NCBI RefSeq assembly: GCF_003149455.1
Contig: NZ_QFFK01000018.1
Span: 1-49,654 of the forward strand
Direction of reading: 5' to 3'
Source: Chitinophaga deserti
GTDB taxonomy: Bacteria; Bacteroidota; Bacteroidia; Chitinophagales; Chitinophagaceae
Length of the DNA stretch: 49,654 nt
The notes below the pieces were generated by a model. That model was not told where the DNA came from, searched no databases, and saw only the letters and a program-made list of their open reading frames with translations. The position numbers and the translations under genes were made by a program. Of the stretch, positions 26,893 to 36,518 are shown in pieces; within the stretch, counting starts at the first letter, position 1; each line of letters opens with the position of its first letter.

Positions 26893-27470
26893 AATCAAAA
26901 AGTTAAAAATAGAGCGCTGAAAGAAGTTCGGCGGTAAAGCCGGGAGCAATAACCGCAGCACTAAAATATAGCTAAAAATGGTCTAATCACCGGAAAATTT
27001 ACGGTTTATTGCACAATCGCACGAAAATTAAAAAACATTCTTCAATTTAGTGTGGAAATATTACACCAACAAGAAGGGGTTACATTAGCAAGAGAGATCA
27101 ACCGTTAAAAAGATAGTCGCAATTTCAAAAACCAACCATTTATTTCTTTTCGGGAGCTTTTAGTTTCAGCCACTCCCGGTTAAACTGTTTATTACATCAT
27201 TACCACAAATTTCTCGAATCTGCGGGGTTAACGCTCCCGCAAAAATTGACACTGAAAAGGATAATTGATGAGACAAGGGATTCTCGATTTCCATCGGGAA
27301 TATCGATTCTGTTATCTGAACAAAACGTGATCATACACCAAAACATTCCAAATAACATACGCCGTAAAAACAAAAATCAACAACGTTTGAGTATTTTTAG
27401 AATTGATGCAATTACCCCCAAAGAATGGCCTCTTTCCAGAGGCTATTTTTGTTTTAAGTGATGGCATAGT
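26893..27470. other. 578-bp gene-free, AT-rich stretch between two lrp genes
   Basis: No convincing gene on either strand. Visible structure: CGGGAG/CTCCCG around 27152-27179, TGCGGG/CCCGCA around 27221-27241, a GGGATTCTCGATTTCC / ATCGGGAATATCGATTC near-repeat around 27280-27312, and a plus-strand terminator at 27426-27455. The stretch is more AT-rich than its neighbours. It could encode an unannotated structured RNA on the plus strand, or simply be the regulatory region of the first lrp gene. Confidence 0.4.
27426..27455 (+). terminator. Intrinsic terminator in the inter-lrp region
   Basis: GCCTCT pairs with AGAGGC around TTCC and is followed by TATTTTTGTTTT on the plus strand. No plus-strand gene precedes it. 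On the minus strand it lies just past the stop of the second lrp gene, so it may act there too, though the T-tract is poor in that direction. Confidence 0.7.
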
Positions 27471-27929
27471 TTACACATTCACCGCGGTTTCATGTTTGAT
27501 CTCGGTCATTACAAAAGAGCTGCGTACTGTGCCGATATGTTGCAGGCGGGATAACTTCTCTACAATGAAATGCTGGTATTCCTCCATATCACGCACAGCT
27601 ACTTTGAGCAGGTAATCGTCTGTACCAGTCATATGATAGCATTCCATCACTTCTTCCGCCTTCCCTATCTCCCGTTCAAAGTCTTTAATGGCATCGTGCT
27701 CATGCCGGTCCAGGTGTACTGCAGTAAATACGATCAGCGACTTTCCTACCTTCCTGGGATCTACCAGGGCTACATACCCTTTTACAATACCTGATTCTTC
27801 CATTTTACGGATACGCTCGTATACCGGCGTGGCAGACTTATTCACTGCATCACCGATCTGCTTATGACTGAGTTTGGCATTCCGCTGCAGGATGCGCAGT
27901 ATCTTCTTATCCGTTTCATCCAGTGTCAT
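27471..27929 (-). CDS. Lrp/AsnC family transcriptional regulator (second)
   Basis: A 152-residue regulator with helix-turn-helix (KKILRILQRNAKLSHKQIGDAV and KSATPVYERIRKMEESGIVKG) and RAM domain (VMECYHMTGTDDYLLKVAVRDM). It is divergent from the PLP-dependent Cys/Met enzyme with a 150-bp shared region. In Pseudomonas the Lrp-type MdeR activates the neighbouring methionine gamma-lyase gene, and this arrangement looks the same. It is therefore likely to control the PLP enzyme in response to methionine or cysteine; that is inference from layout. Confidence 0.93.
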   Translation of the reverse strand: MTLDETDKKILRILQRNAKLSHKQIGDAVNKSATPVYERIRKMEESGIVKGYVALVDPRKVGKSLIVFTAVHLDRHEHDAIKDFEREIGKAEEVMECYHMTGTDDYLLKVAVRDMEEYQHFIVEKLSRLQHIGTVRSSFVMTEIKHETAVNV

Positions 27930-27963
27930 GAAGTGTATTTTTCTGTTTTAGGTGCTCAAAGAT

Positions 27964-28000
27964 GGAAATTACAGACATTTCTTCTATTAAAACAAACAAA
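27964..28000 (-). promoter_or_regulatory. Candidate promoter of the second lrp gene
   Basis: On the minus strand TTTG (27993-27996) is followed after 21 bp by TAATTTCC (27964-27971), close to the Bacteroidota housekeeping pattern TTTG - 19 to 21 - TAnnTTTG, with two mismatches in the -7 box. It lies 35 bp upstream of the start. Confidence 0.3.
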
Positions 28001-28079
28001 CACAGATCAATATCCTGATATTTCAGCCTTTATAAAACAACATTCTTTAAATCTGGACATTTACAGACAAAACCACCAG

Positions 28080-29333
28080 ATGAACCATCAATTTGCACCG
28101 GAAAGCCTGATGATGAGTTTCGGATATAAGCCGGAGCTAAGCGAAGGAGCGATCAAATGCCCTATATTCCAGACTTCCACGTTTGTATTTAAAACCGCGG
28201 AGGAAGGTAAGTCCTTCTTCGAGATCGCCTACGGTAAACGGCAGATGGCCGAGGGCGAACAACCCGGACTGATCTATAGCCGTATCAACAACCCGGATCT
28301 TGAAATCCTCGAAGACCGCCTCGCCCTGTGGGACCGTGCGGAGAAAGCCGCTGTTTTCGAAAGCGGCATGTCTGCCATTTCTACGGTATTGATGGAATAC
28401 CTCTCTCCCGGCGATGTTGTATTGTATAGCACACCGGTATACGGAGGCTCCCATCACTTCATGAACCATGTCCTTAAAAAGTTCGGCATCAAAGCCATTT
28501 CTTTCGATATCTCCTGCAGCCGGGAGGAAATTGAAGCCATTCTTACAGCCGAAAATGCAACCGGCAGCCTTGGGATGATTTATATCGAAACACCGGCCAA
28601 TCCCACTAACGCCCTGATCGATATGGAAATGTGCGCAGCCCTGGCCGCCAAATACTCCACACCCGATCGCAGAGTGGTGCTCTCCGTCGACAATACCTAT
28701 ATGGGCCCATTATGGCAGCATCCGCTGGATCATGGGGCAGACCTCGTACTCTATTCCGCTACCAAGTACATCGGCGGCCACAGCGATGTGATTGCCGGCG
28801 CGGTAGTGGGCCGTGCGGCAGATATTCAGCGGATAAAAGTGCTGCGTACCTTTTTGGGTAATATGTGCAGTCCGCATACCGGATGGCTGCTGCTCCGCAG
28901 TCTTGAAACCCTGAAGGTGCGTATGGATCAGCAACAGCTCAATGCAATCAAGGTAGCGGAATACCTGCAGGCACATCCCAAAGTAGAGAAAGTGTATTAC
29001 CCGGGTTTGCTGGATGAAATAAACGATGCCGAACAATACCGCATTTATAAGAAGCAATGCCTGGGCAGTGGGGCCATGGTGAGCTTTGATGTGAAAGGCG
29101 GGGAAAAAGAAGCATTCAAATTCCTCAACAACCTGAAGCTCATCAAACTGGCCGTGAGCCTCGGCGGCACGGAAAGCCTTGCCGAGCATCCGGCTACCAT
29201 GACCCATACCGATATCCCGGATGCGGAGAAAGACAGGATCGGAATCAGTGAAAAGCTCGTACGCCTCTCTGTAGGCATAGAGCATTACAACGATATTATT
29301 TATGATGTGGAGCAGGCGCTCAGTGTTATGTAA
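28080..29333 (+). CDS. Cys/Met metabolism PLP-dependent enzyme (gamma-synthase/lyase type)
   Basis: A 417-residue fold-type I PLP enzyme. The PLP lysine is Lys229 in YSATKYIGGHSD; the cofactor-binding ESGMSAIST and DNTYMGPLWQHPLDHGADL, and the late SLGGTESLAEHPATMTH, are family hallmarks. Members include cystathionine gamma-synthase, gamma- or beta-lyase and methionine gamma-lyase, which cannot be separated safely by eye. The frame is open back to 27864, but MNHQFAPESLMMSFGYKPE at 28080 fits the family start and leaves a normal intergenic region. The divergent Lrp regulator favours a catabolic methionine or cysteine role. A strong hairpin follows. Confidence 0.9.
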   Translation: MNHQFAPESLMMSFGYKPELSEGAIKCPIFQTSTFVFKTAEEGKSFFEIAYGKRQMAEGEQPGLIYSRINNPDLEILEDRLALWDRAEKAAVFESGMSAISTVLMEYLSPGDVVLYSTPVYGGSHHFMNHVLKKFGIKAISFDISCSREEIEAILTAENATGSLGMIYIETPANPTNALIDMEMCAALAAKYSTPDRRVVLSVDNTYMGPLWQHPLDHGADLVLYSATKYIGGHSDVIAGAVVGRAADIQRIKVLRTFLGNMCSPHTGWLLLRSLETLKVRMDQQQLNAIKVAEYLQAHPKVEKVYYPGLLDEINDAEQYRIYKKQCLGSGAMVSFDVKGGEKEAFKFLNNLKLIKLAVSLGGTESLAEHPATMTHTDIPDAEKDRIGISEKLVRLSVGIEHYNDIIYDVEQALSVM

Positions 29334-29337
29334 AAAG

Positions 29338-29364
29338 CAACGGCCGGAAGTACTCCGGCCGTTG
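29338..29364 (+). terminator. Intrinsic terminator after the PLP enzyme gene
   Basis: An 11-bp perfect stem (CAACGGCCGGA / TCCGGCCGTTG) with a 5-base loop begins 4 bp after the stop. The following T-tract is short (TTCGTATG). Confidence 0.7.
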
Positions 29365-29680
29365 TTCGTATGAGTTGTACCGCAGTACCGGGTTCAAAAG
29401 CTCCGGCATTCCATATGAAGCTAAGTGATGTTAGCCGCTGAACTTCTGCATTTGCAAAATATTTTTTGTACTTTTTTGCCCGGAACCGGCTGAACCGTAT
29501 CTTGATACTGATTAACTTATCGTTAAATCCAGCCTGTTCACATCAACCATTTTTCCACGTTATTATCAGGCTGCCAGCCGGTTTGGGGGCATATAGCCGG
29601 TAATGAGGCATGAGGCAAAGGATGCGGACAGCAGAAAGGTTCCGGCCGGCAAAATTATATTTGCAAACTAAATTCATGAG
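29365..29680. other. Intergenic region ahead of system C
   Basis: No gene recognised. The stretch holds AT-rich blocks (about 29455-29478, 29510-29575) and ends in a probable promoter just before the sigma gene. Nothing else stands out. Confidence 0.6.
29656..29663 (+). promoter_or_regulatory. Candidate -7 box of the sigma C gene
   Basis: TATATTTG matches the Bacteroidota -7 consensus TAnnTTTG exactly and ends 17 bp before the ATG, implying a very short leader. No TTTG is found 19-21 bp upstream, so the -33 part is weak or absent. Confidence 0.4.
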
Positions 29681-30280
29681 ATGTCTGAGCGGAAAGAAGA
29701 TATCGGGCGGGGCTTGTTGCAGGCCGTTTCGGAAGGTGATGAAAGAGCTTTCAGCGAAATATTTCATCAGTTCCGGAACAAGGTATATGCCATTGCTTTC
29801 AAAGTGACCGGATCGGAGGCCATGGCGGAAGAAGTGCTGCTGGATGTATTCCTGAAAGTATGGCTGAAACGCGAACAGCTTCCCCAGGTAGAACATTTCA
29901 CCGCCTGGCTGTATACTATTACCCGTAACCATCTCTTCAACCTGCTCAAGCAAACCGCCCTGCGCGTGCATGCCGCACCATTAACAGAGCAGGAAGATTA
30001 TCAGTTCCCCTGTTCTGACAACCCCGCCGCCATCCTCCAGGAAAAAGAATACCGCCGGGTATTGCAACAGGCGGTGGACAGGCTGCCTCCCCAGCAAAAG
30101 AAAGTATACCGCCTCATTAAGGAACATGGCCTGAAACGCGAAGAAGCCGCGGTGGAACTGAACCTCTCCCCCGAAACGGTAAAGCGTCATCTTTCCGACG
30201 CCATGCAGTTTATCCGCGTATACTGTGTATCCCACCTCGGTACCTGGGCGGCACTGAGCATTGTTAAGGGAATATTATAA
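29681..30280 (+). CDS. ECF RNA polymerase sigma factor, system C
   Basis: A 199-residue sigma-70 family factor: region 2 at about 20-95 (FSEIFHQFRNKVYAIAFKVT, AEEVLLDVFLKVWLKREQL, FTAWLYTITRNHLFNLLKQ) and region 4 at about 130-185 (LPPQQKKVYRLIKEHGLKREEAAVELNLSPETVKRHL). The hydrophobic C-terminus resembles that of sigma B. FecR follows after 80 bp. It is expected to transcribe the system C SusC operon. Confidence 0.92.
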   Translation: MSERKEDIGRGLLQAVSEGDERAFSEIFHQFRNKVYAIAFKVTGSEAMAEEVLLDVFLKVWLKREQLPQVEHFTAWLYTITRNHLFNLLKQTALRVHAAPLTEQEDYQFPCSDNPAAILQEKEYRRVLQQAVDRLPPQQKKVYRLIKEHGLKREEAAVELNLSPETVKRHLSDAMQFIRVYCVSHLGTWAALSIVKGIL

Positions 30281-30282
30281 GT

Positions 30283-30295
30283 GAAAATTATTTTC
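30283..30295. promoter_or_regulatory. AT palindrome between sigma and FecR, system C
   Basis: GAAAATTATTTTC is an odd-centred near-palindrome 2 bp after the sigma stop, in the same position as GAAAAATTTTTC in system B. Both are followed by a C/T-rich run. Confidence 0.3.
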
Positions 30296-30360
30296 CCTCC
30301 GGCTGACCCGCTCCCCTTTTTTTACTGTCTCCTTTATTAGAAACGCACAACAAGCACCGA

Positions 30361-31500
30361 ATGTCCAGACTAGACGAGCTGTTCCATAAACTCCTGTCAG
30401 GTTCCTGCACGCAGCAGGAAAAGCAGGAGCTGTATGCCCTCCTGGCCACGCCGGAGCACGATGCAAACCTGCAGCGCCTGCTGGACGATGCCATTCAGGC
30501 TACCACGGAAGACAAAGCCGTGGATGATGAAAGGGCGGAAGAAATCCTTTCCATCATCCTGCAGGCACAGCCGCAACCGGCCAAACGCCGTACCTTATAC
30601 CGCACCCTCACCATTACCGCCGCGGCAGCAGCAATACTGGCGCTGGCCATTGTGACCATTCGGCAGGTGCAGCCATCCACCAAAACCACTACACAAGTAG
30701 CAGACGTCCACAGTGAAATACTCCCTGCTGCAAGCGGGGCCATCTTAACATTGGGTAACGGGCAAACCATTCCGCTGGACAGTCAGGGCCACGGCGTAAT
30801 TGCCCAACAGGGTGGTGCCGCGGTAAAGCTCGGTAAGGGCACGCTGGCCTATGACAATGTGCAGCCGGGAGAAGCTACTTTCAATACTCTCGCTACCCCG
30901 CGCGGCCGTGTATTCCGCGTAACATTGCCCGACGGGTCAGACGTGTGGCTGAACGCTGCCAGCAGCCTCCGCTATCCTACCAGCTTTGACCGGGAAGAGA
31001 GAACGGTGGAGCTGACAGGCGAAGCATACTTCGACATACGCCCCGTGGCAGGTAAGCCATTCCGCGTGAAAGTGGCCGGTAAAACGGAAGTACAGGTGCT
31101 GGGTACCCGCTTCAACGTATCGGCCTACGGGAACGATGCACGCATAGCCACTACCCTGCTGCAGGGTAAAGTAGCGGTGAACCGGAAGGTACTGCAGCCC
31201 GGGGAACAGGCGCAGTTAACCATTGGGGCATCAGACATGAAAATCGTAACCGCTGATACCAGCCAGGTAATAGCCTGGCGCAATGGCATGTTTAATTTCG
31301 ATAATGCCGATATCCGGGAAGTCATGAAACAGCTGGAACGCTGGTACGATATCGACGTAGTTTATGAAAACGGTATACCGCCCCTGCGCTTCGGCGGCAA
31401 AATGGAGCGCGGCCTTACCCTGCAGCAGATCATGCGGATACTGGCCATATCCAATGTGCATTGCAGGCAGGAAGGCAGGAAACTGATCATCACACAATAG
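30361..31500 (+). CDS. FecR family anti-sigma factor, system C
   Basis: A 379-residue single-pass membrane protein with cytoplasmic part (1-80), membrane helix at about 83-100, FecR domain at about 175-270 (LPDGSDVWLNAASSLRYPTSF, GEAYFDI, VLGTRFNVSAYG) and DUF4974 at about 300-378 (FNFDNADIREVMKQLERWYDI). Close in plan to FecR B. It should relay the signal from SusC C to sigma C. Confidence 0.93.
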   Translation: MSRLDELFHKLLSGSCTQQEKQELYALLATPEHDANLQRLLDDAIQATTEDKAVDDERAEEILSIILQAQPQPAKRRTLYRTLTITAAAAAILALAIVTIRQVQPSTKTTTQVADVHSEILPAASGAILTLGNGQTIPLDSQGHGVIAQQGGAAVKLGKGTLAYDNVQPGEATFNTLATPRGRVFRVTLPDGSDVWLNAASSLRYPTSFDREERTVELTGEAYFDIRPVAGKPFRVKVAGKTEVQVLGTRFNVSAYGNDARIATTLLQGKVAVNRKVLQPGEQAQLTIGASDMKIVTADTSQVIAWRNGMFNFDNADIREVMKQLERWYDIDVVYENGIPPLRFGGKMERGLTLQQIMRILAISNVHCRQEGRKLIITQ

Positions 31501-31560
31501 AATTCCAAACCGGCAAGTAAAGTCCACGCGCCTTAACCACCCGTTAAGGCCGGGTATCCC

Positions 31561-34500
31561 ATGCCTTTAAAATCTGTAAGACGGAACATGTCGCACTTTA
31601 ACCGAAAACCAGGAATGCAACTTAAAAAACTGACAGTCATGAAGCTGATCTTTATGCTGGCAACCGTGCTCACCCTGCAGGTGCAGGCCAGGGTTGCCGC
31701 CCAGACCATTTCCATGACGGGCAAGCGCCTCGCCATCAAAGAGATCTTTGCCCGGATTGAAAAGCAGACAGGCTACGTGGTATTCTACAACATTTCACTA
31801 CTGGAGAAAACCACACCGGTGAATGTAGATGCGCGTAATGTGCCACTGGAAACTTTCCTTAGCACCATTATGGCCGGCCAGCCTATCGATTATGAGATCA
31901 ACAACAAAACCATCACCATCAAGGAACGCCTCCGCACGCCGCAACCTGCTCCCGGAACAGACAGCCAGGTGAAAGCCCCTCCGGTAAAAGGCCGCGTAAC
32001 AGATGAGGAAGGGAACGCCCTCCCCGGCGCCACCGTATCCGTTGCCGGTACATCAAAAGGCGTTCAGACGAACGAAAACGGTGAGTTCACCATCGAAGCC
32101 GATAAGCAGGATATCATCACGATCTCCTACCTCGGGTTCGAAAAGAAAATGCTGCCGGTAAAGGACATGAAGTTCCCGCTGGTAGTGAAGCTCGCGCCTT
32201 CCAACAAAAGCGTGAATGAAGTAGTGGTGATCGGTTACGGCAGCGTGGCCAAGAAAGACCTGACAGGCGCAGTGTCTACCGTTAAAATGTCGGACCTCGC
32301 CGATGTACCGGTGGCACGGGTAGACCAGATGTTGCAGGGACGCATTGCCGGTGCGGAGTTCGTATCTGCCGACGGCGAGCCCGGCTCCGGAACCACCGTG
32401 CGCATCCGTGGCACACGTTCCATCACCGCCAGCAACGAACCGCTGTATATCGTAGACGGACTGATGGACGCTATTTCCTCCCTCAGCGAACTGAACCCTT
32501 CCGACATCGAGACCATCAGCGTATTGAAAGACGCATCTTCTACGGCTATTTACGGCTCGCGCGGCAGCAACGGGGTAATTATCATCACCACCAAATCGGG
32601 CGGCGACAAGAAAGGGAAAACCAGCTTTACATTGAGAAACGACCTGGGCTTCTCCGAACTGCCCCGCTACCTCGATCTGATGAATGCTACCGAGTTCGCC
32701 CAATTGCAGAACGACCGGTACTACTTTTCCAGCACTGCTAACCAGACCAAACCGCTGGAAGAATACCCATACCCCGACCCGCTGGCACTGGGCACCGGCA
32801 CCAACTGGACGCAGGAGATCACAAGGAGAGCGCCTTACCAGAACCTCACCCTGTCTGCCTCCGGAGGCGATAAAGCCACGCAGTATTACTTCTCCGCCAA
32901 CTATAACAACAACCAGGGCATTATCAAGAACAGCGGCATGAAGCGGTACCAGGTGCGTCTGAACCTGGACCGTACCATCAGTCAGCACGTTAAAGCAGGT
33001 GTACGTTTCAACTATTCCAACCTCGACCGTGCGCTGAACAATGCCGATGTGGGAACGCAAACGCTGTGGTACCGCTCCACCATCTTCCTCGCCCCTACTA
33101 TTGCAGCCTATAAACCCGATGGCAGCTTCAACGACTGGAACTCCCAATGGTACAGCGGAACTCCCTTCGATTCCCCGCTGGCCAACGTACTGCTGAGAAA
33201 GAACGACCGGCTGGAGAAGAGCCTCAGCTCTATGGCTTACCTCGAAGTAACGCCCATCAAGAATGTACTCATCCGGTCTACCATTTCCTACTCCGATCTT
33301 AGCAGGACCAACGACCAGTATACGCCTTCCACCATGCCCACCCGCGTGATCGCCAATTCAGGCGGCTACGCATACAAAAGCAGCTACGCGGAAAACAACC
33401 TGCTGAACGAAAACACCATCACTTACAAACGTACCTTCAACCGTCACCACATCTTCGACGCTATGTACGGCTTTACCGTGCAGAAGCGGAAGTACAACAA
33501 TATGACCGTTAGCGGCCAGGGGTACTTCATTGACGATATCGAGAACAACGACATGGGCGCACTGCCTTCCAAAGAAAACGTGGGCCTCGGCTCCTCTTTG
33601 GAAACACAGGGCCGTATGAGCCACCTCGCCCGTGTAAACTATAACTACCGCGGCAGGTATTACCTCACCGCCACCATGCGGCGCGACGGGGCATCTAACT
33701 TTTCGGCAGACAACAAGTGGGCTTTCTTCCCCTCTGCCGCTTTCAAATGGAACATCAGCAGCGAGCCTTTCATGGAGCAATTCAGCAAGCTGAGCACACT
33801 CTCCTTCCGCCTCAGCGGCGGTACATCGGGTAACGACGCCATCAGCAGGTACCAGTCGCTATCCCGCCTGTCGTCTACCACCGGCGGTTATCTCTTCAGC
33901 GGTGTGCAGCCCGTGGCTTACTACCCCGGCCGTATCGCCAACGAAGGCCTGTCGTGGGAAAAGACCACTACCTTCAACGCAGGGCTTGACCTGTCGTTCT
34001 TCAACAAACGGCTGGACATTGTGCTGGAAGCTTACCAAAGCACCACCTCAGACCTTTTGCTGACCGTGCAGCTGCCTACACATGTGGGCTATGGCTCCCG
34101 CCTCGCCAACATCGGCAAAACCTCCAACCGGGGTATTGAGCTGACGGTAAGCCACGAAAACATCCGGAGGAAGAACTTCTCCTGGTCTACCTCCCTTACC
34201 GCCGCACATAATACCCAGCGTGTGGAAGACATTGGAGGGTACGAAAGAGTATCCGTTTATGACAACCCTTATGGCGCCCAGTATATGATGTACGGGTATG
34301 AGAAGGGCCGTCCGCTTAACGCTGTATGGGGTATGCAGTACGCCGGCGTGTGGAAAAACACGGCAGAAATCGAGAAGAACAAAGAGACGAAAGAATACGC
34401 CTCTTCCGCGGTTAACTTCTACCAGCCGGGCCGCCAGCGCTACATCGATCAGAATAAAGACGGTGTGCTGGACAACAATGACCTCATCTACCTTGGCAAC

Positions 34501-34998
34501 GCCGACCCTCATGTTTACGGCGGTATCCAGAATACATTCCGGTATAAGAAGATCAATTTCTCTTTCTACTTCAACTATTCTGTAGGCGGTAAGATTTACA
34601 ACCCCACCGAGCTGTTCATGGGCACCGGTACTTATCTGAGCAACCAGTTCCGTTATATGGTGAACGCATGGCACCCTGTGCGCAACCCCACTTCCGACTT
34701 CCCCCGTGCGGATTCGAAAGATGATATCCCCAACGACCGCTTCCTGCACGACGCTACTTTCCTGCGCCTGAAAAACGTATCCATCGGCTACCCGGTGAAC
34801 CTGAACGGCATTACGGGCAAACGCCTGCAGTCACTGTACCTGGCATTAACGGGCAATAACCTTTACCTCTGGAAGCAGTACAACGGATATGATCCGGAAG
34901 TATCCACCCAGAGTGGCGGCTCTACCATCCGCAGGATGGACAATGGCGCCTACCCTACCAGCAGAACCATCACTTTTAGCGCAGAACTGAAATTCTAA
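31561..34998 (+). CDS. SusC/RagA TonB-dependent transporter, system C
   Basis: A 1145-residue outer-membrane transporter with a signal peptide (core LIFMLATVLTLQVQA, cut near VAAQ), STN domain (about 49-120), carboxypeptidase-regulatory-like domain (about 139-215: GRVTDEEGNALPGATVSVAG), TonB-box-like NEVVVIGYG, plug (MLQGRIAGAEF, YIVDGLMDAIS, ISVLKDASSTAIYGSRGSNGV) and a barrel ending SAELKF. ATGs at 31588 and 31615 are alternative starts. Operon partners are a SusD, a secreted phosphatase/nuclease-type enzyme and a BACON/DUF5689 lipoprotein, so the ligand may be a phosphorylated compound or nucleic-acid fragment. Confidence 0.95.
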   Translation: MPLKSVRRNMSHFNRKPGMQLKKLTVMKLIFMLATVLTLQVQARVAAQTISMTGKRLAIKEIFARIEKQTGYVVFYNISLLEKTTPVNVDARNVPLETFLSTIMAGQPIDYEINNKTITIKERLRTPQPAPGTDSQVKAPPVKGRVTDEEGNALPGATVSVAGTSKGVQTNENGEFTIEADKQDIITISYLGFEKKMLPVKDMKFPLVVKLAPSNKSVNEVVVIGYGSVAKKDLTGAVSTVKMSDLADVPVARVDQMLQGRIAGAEFVSADGEPGSGTTVRIRGTRSITASNEPLYIVDGLMDAISSLSELNPSDIETISVLKDASSTAIYGSRGSNGVIIITTKSGGDKKGKTSFTLRNDLGFSELPRYLDLMNATEFAQLQNDRYYFSSTANQTKPLEEYPYPDPLALGTGTNWTQEITRRAPYQNLTLSASGGDKATQYYFSANYNNNQGIIKNSGMKRYQVRLNLDRTISQHVKAGVRFNYSNLDRALNNADVGTQTLWYRSTIFLAPTIAAYKPDGSFNDWNSQWYSGTPFDSPLANVLLRKNDRLEKSLSSMAYLEVTPIKNVLIRSTISYSDLSRTNDQYTPSTMPTRVIANSGGYAYKSSYAENNLLNENTITYKRTFNRHHIFDAMYGFTVQKRKYNNMTVSGQGYFIDDIENNDMGALPSKENVGLGSSLETQGRMSHLARVNYNYRGRYYLTATMRRDGASNFSADNKWAFFPSAAFKWNISSEPFMEQFSKLSTLSFRLSGGTSGNDAISRYQSLSRLSSTTGGYLFSGVQPVAYYPGRIANEGLSWEKTTTFNAGLDLSFFNKRLDIVLEAYQSTTSDLLLTVQLPTHVGYGSRLANIGKTSNRGIELTVSHENIRRKNFSWSTSLTAAHNTQRVEDIGGYERVSVYDNPYGAQYMMYGYEKGRPLNAVWGMQYAGVWKNTAEIEKNKETKEYASSAVNFYQPGRQRYIDQNKDGVLDNNDLIYLGNADPHVYGGIQNTFRYKKINFSFYFNYSVGGKIYNPTELFMGTGTYLSNQFRYMVNAWHPVRNPTSDFPRADSKDDIPNDRFLHDATFLRLKNVSIGYPVNLNGITGKRLQSLYLALTGNNLYLWKQYNGYDPEVSTQSGGSTIRRMDNGAYPTSRTITFSAELKF

Positions 34999-35009
34999 AA
35001 ACATCAGAC

Positions 35010-36518
35010 ATGAAAACGAATTATCACCGCATACTATATCTCCTGCTGCTCGGCGGCTCCCTCACATTGGGCAGCTGCAGCAAACTACTGGAAGAAGAAC
35101 CGCACAGCTTCGTAAACGGCGACGGCTTCTTCAAAACCGAGAGCCAATGCATCGCCGCACTCAACGGCTGCTATATGGACCTCACCAACATCTACGCGGC
35201 AGACCTGATCATTTCCCTCGAAGCGGCTACAGATCTGGCCTTCCTCAATTCCTCCAACCTCGATGCCAAGCTGGAGATATCTCCTGCCAACCCGGGTATG
35301 GGCGATAACATCTGGACCGCCTGTTACCGTGGCGTGATGTTCTGTAACTCCACCATCGTGGGTATAGAGAAAGCAACTATTCCTGAAGATAAGAAGCCTC
35401 CTTTGAAAGCAGAGGCAGTGGCACTGCGCGCACTCTACTACTACATCCTCACCAGCACTTTCGGTGATGTACCCTATTACACCGCTGATGTCAGCAGTCT
35501 GGATGCGCTGGAGACCATCGGCAAGCTCGGCCGCATGAACGCCAACGAAACCCGTACCGCCCTCATCAATGAGCTGAAGGAATATACCCCTCACCTGCCC
35601 ATGATGCGGACCTCTGAAGTGAAAGACAACCGCATTTCTGCCCCCATGGGGTATATGCTCATCGGTAAACTGGCGCTCTGGAACAAGGATTACGCAACCT
35701 GTGCCACAGCCATGGAAGAGATCAGGAAGATCTACGGCCAGCTCGTGCAATACAATCTTACCGACACCTACTTCCGGAACAAGAACACAGCAGAATCCAT
35801 CTTTGAAGTACAATACACCTGGAGCGCCGCGGGCCTGAAGAAAACCACTACCGTGGCGGCCTTCTTCACCCCTACCAAAGCCTCCGGCACCAGCACTTAT
35901 GATGGCGTGAATGTACCCGAGCTGGGCAATGCTGCCAATCCGTTCGCCTCCATTACGCCGTCGGAATACATGATGTCGCTGTACGACCTGGCAGACCCTC
36001 GGAAGGAGATCGTACTGGGGTATTCCTATAACGGTACCTGGTTTAAGCGCCCCATGTCTAACAACGGAACCGGCAAGCCCTGGATGGGACCTAAATTCTG
36101 GTGCCCGGGCATGAACAACATCGCCGATGGTAATAACCAGAAAGTATTCCGCTATGCAGATGCATTGCTGATGCTGGCAGAAGCCGCCAACGAAAACGGC
36201 AATACCGACCTTGCCATGCAATGCCTAAATGAAGTGAAAACCAGGGCCAGCGAAGACTTCCGGATGGATGCCTATCCCGGCAAAACGGAGTTCCTCGAAG
36301 AAGTAAAGAAAGAAAGAGCCCGTGAGCTGATGGGCGAATACGGCCGCAAATGGGACCTCGTACGCTGGGGCGACTGGTACCGTGCAGTTACTGAAACCAT
36401 CGCGGAAGAATACCAGGTGGTGAAAGACAACGTACGCCCTTACCATGAATATTACCCGATCCCTGACAAGGAAGTGATGCGCTCCAACGGCATACTCACC
36501 AATCCTGCCTATAAATAA
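35010..36518 (+). CDS. SusD/RagB-like outer-membrane lipoprotein, system C
   Basis: A 502-residue RagB/SusD-type lipoprotein with lipobox LGSC (Cys23). Family blocks include AEAVALRALYYYILTSTFGDVPYY, KVFRYADALLMLAEAANENG and VKKERARELMGEYGRKWDLVRWGDW, and a typical ending (NGILTNPAYK). It starts 11 bp after SusC C and its stop overlaps the next possible ATG by one base (TAATG). Confidence 0.95.
   Translation: MKTNYHRILYLLLLGGSLTLGSCSKLLEEEPHSFVNGDGFFKTESQCIAALNGCYMDLTNIYAADLIISLEAATDLAFLNSSNLDAKLEISPANPGMGDNIWTACYRGVMFCNSTIVGIEKATIPEDKKPPLKAEAVALRALYYYILTSTFGDVPYYTADVSSLDALETIGKLGRMNANETRTALINELKEYTPHLPMMRTSEVKDNRISAPMGYMLIGKLALWNKDYATCATAMEEIRKIYGQLVQYNLTDTYFRNKNTAESIFEVQYTWSAAGLKKTTTVAAFFTPTKASGTSTYDGVNVPELGNAANPFASITPSEYMMSLYDLADPRKEIVLGYSYNGTWFKRPMSNNGTGKPWMGPKFWCPGMNNIADGNNQKVFRYADALLMLAEAANENGNTDLAMQCLNEVKTRASEDFRMDAYPGKTEFLEEVKKERARELMGEYGRKWDLVRWGDWYRAVTETIAEEYQVVKDNVRPYHEYYPIPDKEVMRSNGILTNPAYK

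Noticed and set aside
27246..27461. Small plus-strand open frame of 71 codons between the lrp genes
   Set aside because: No start context, no family resemblance, and it overlaps the terminator hairpin at 27426, so it is unlikely to be translated.
27864..28079. N-terminal extension of the PLP enzyme
   Set aside because: The frame is open, but it would overlap the divergent lrp gene and the promoter region. The family normally begins near MNHQFAPESLMMSFG at 28080.
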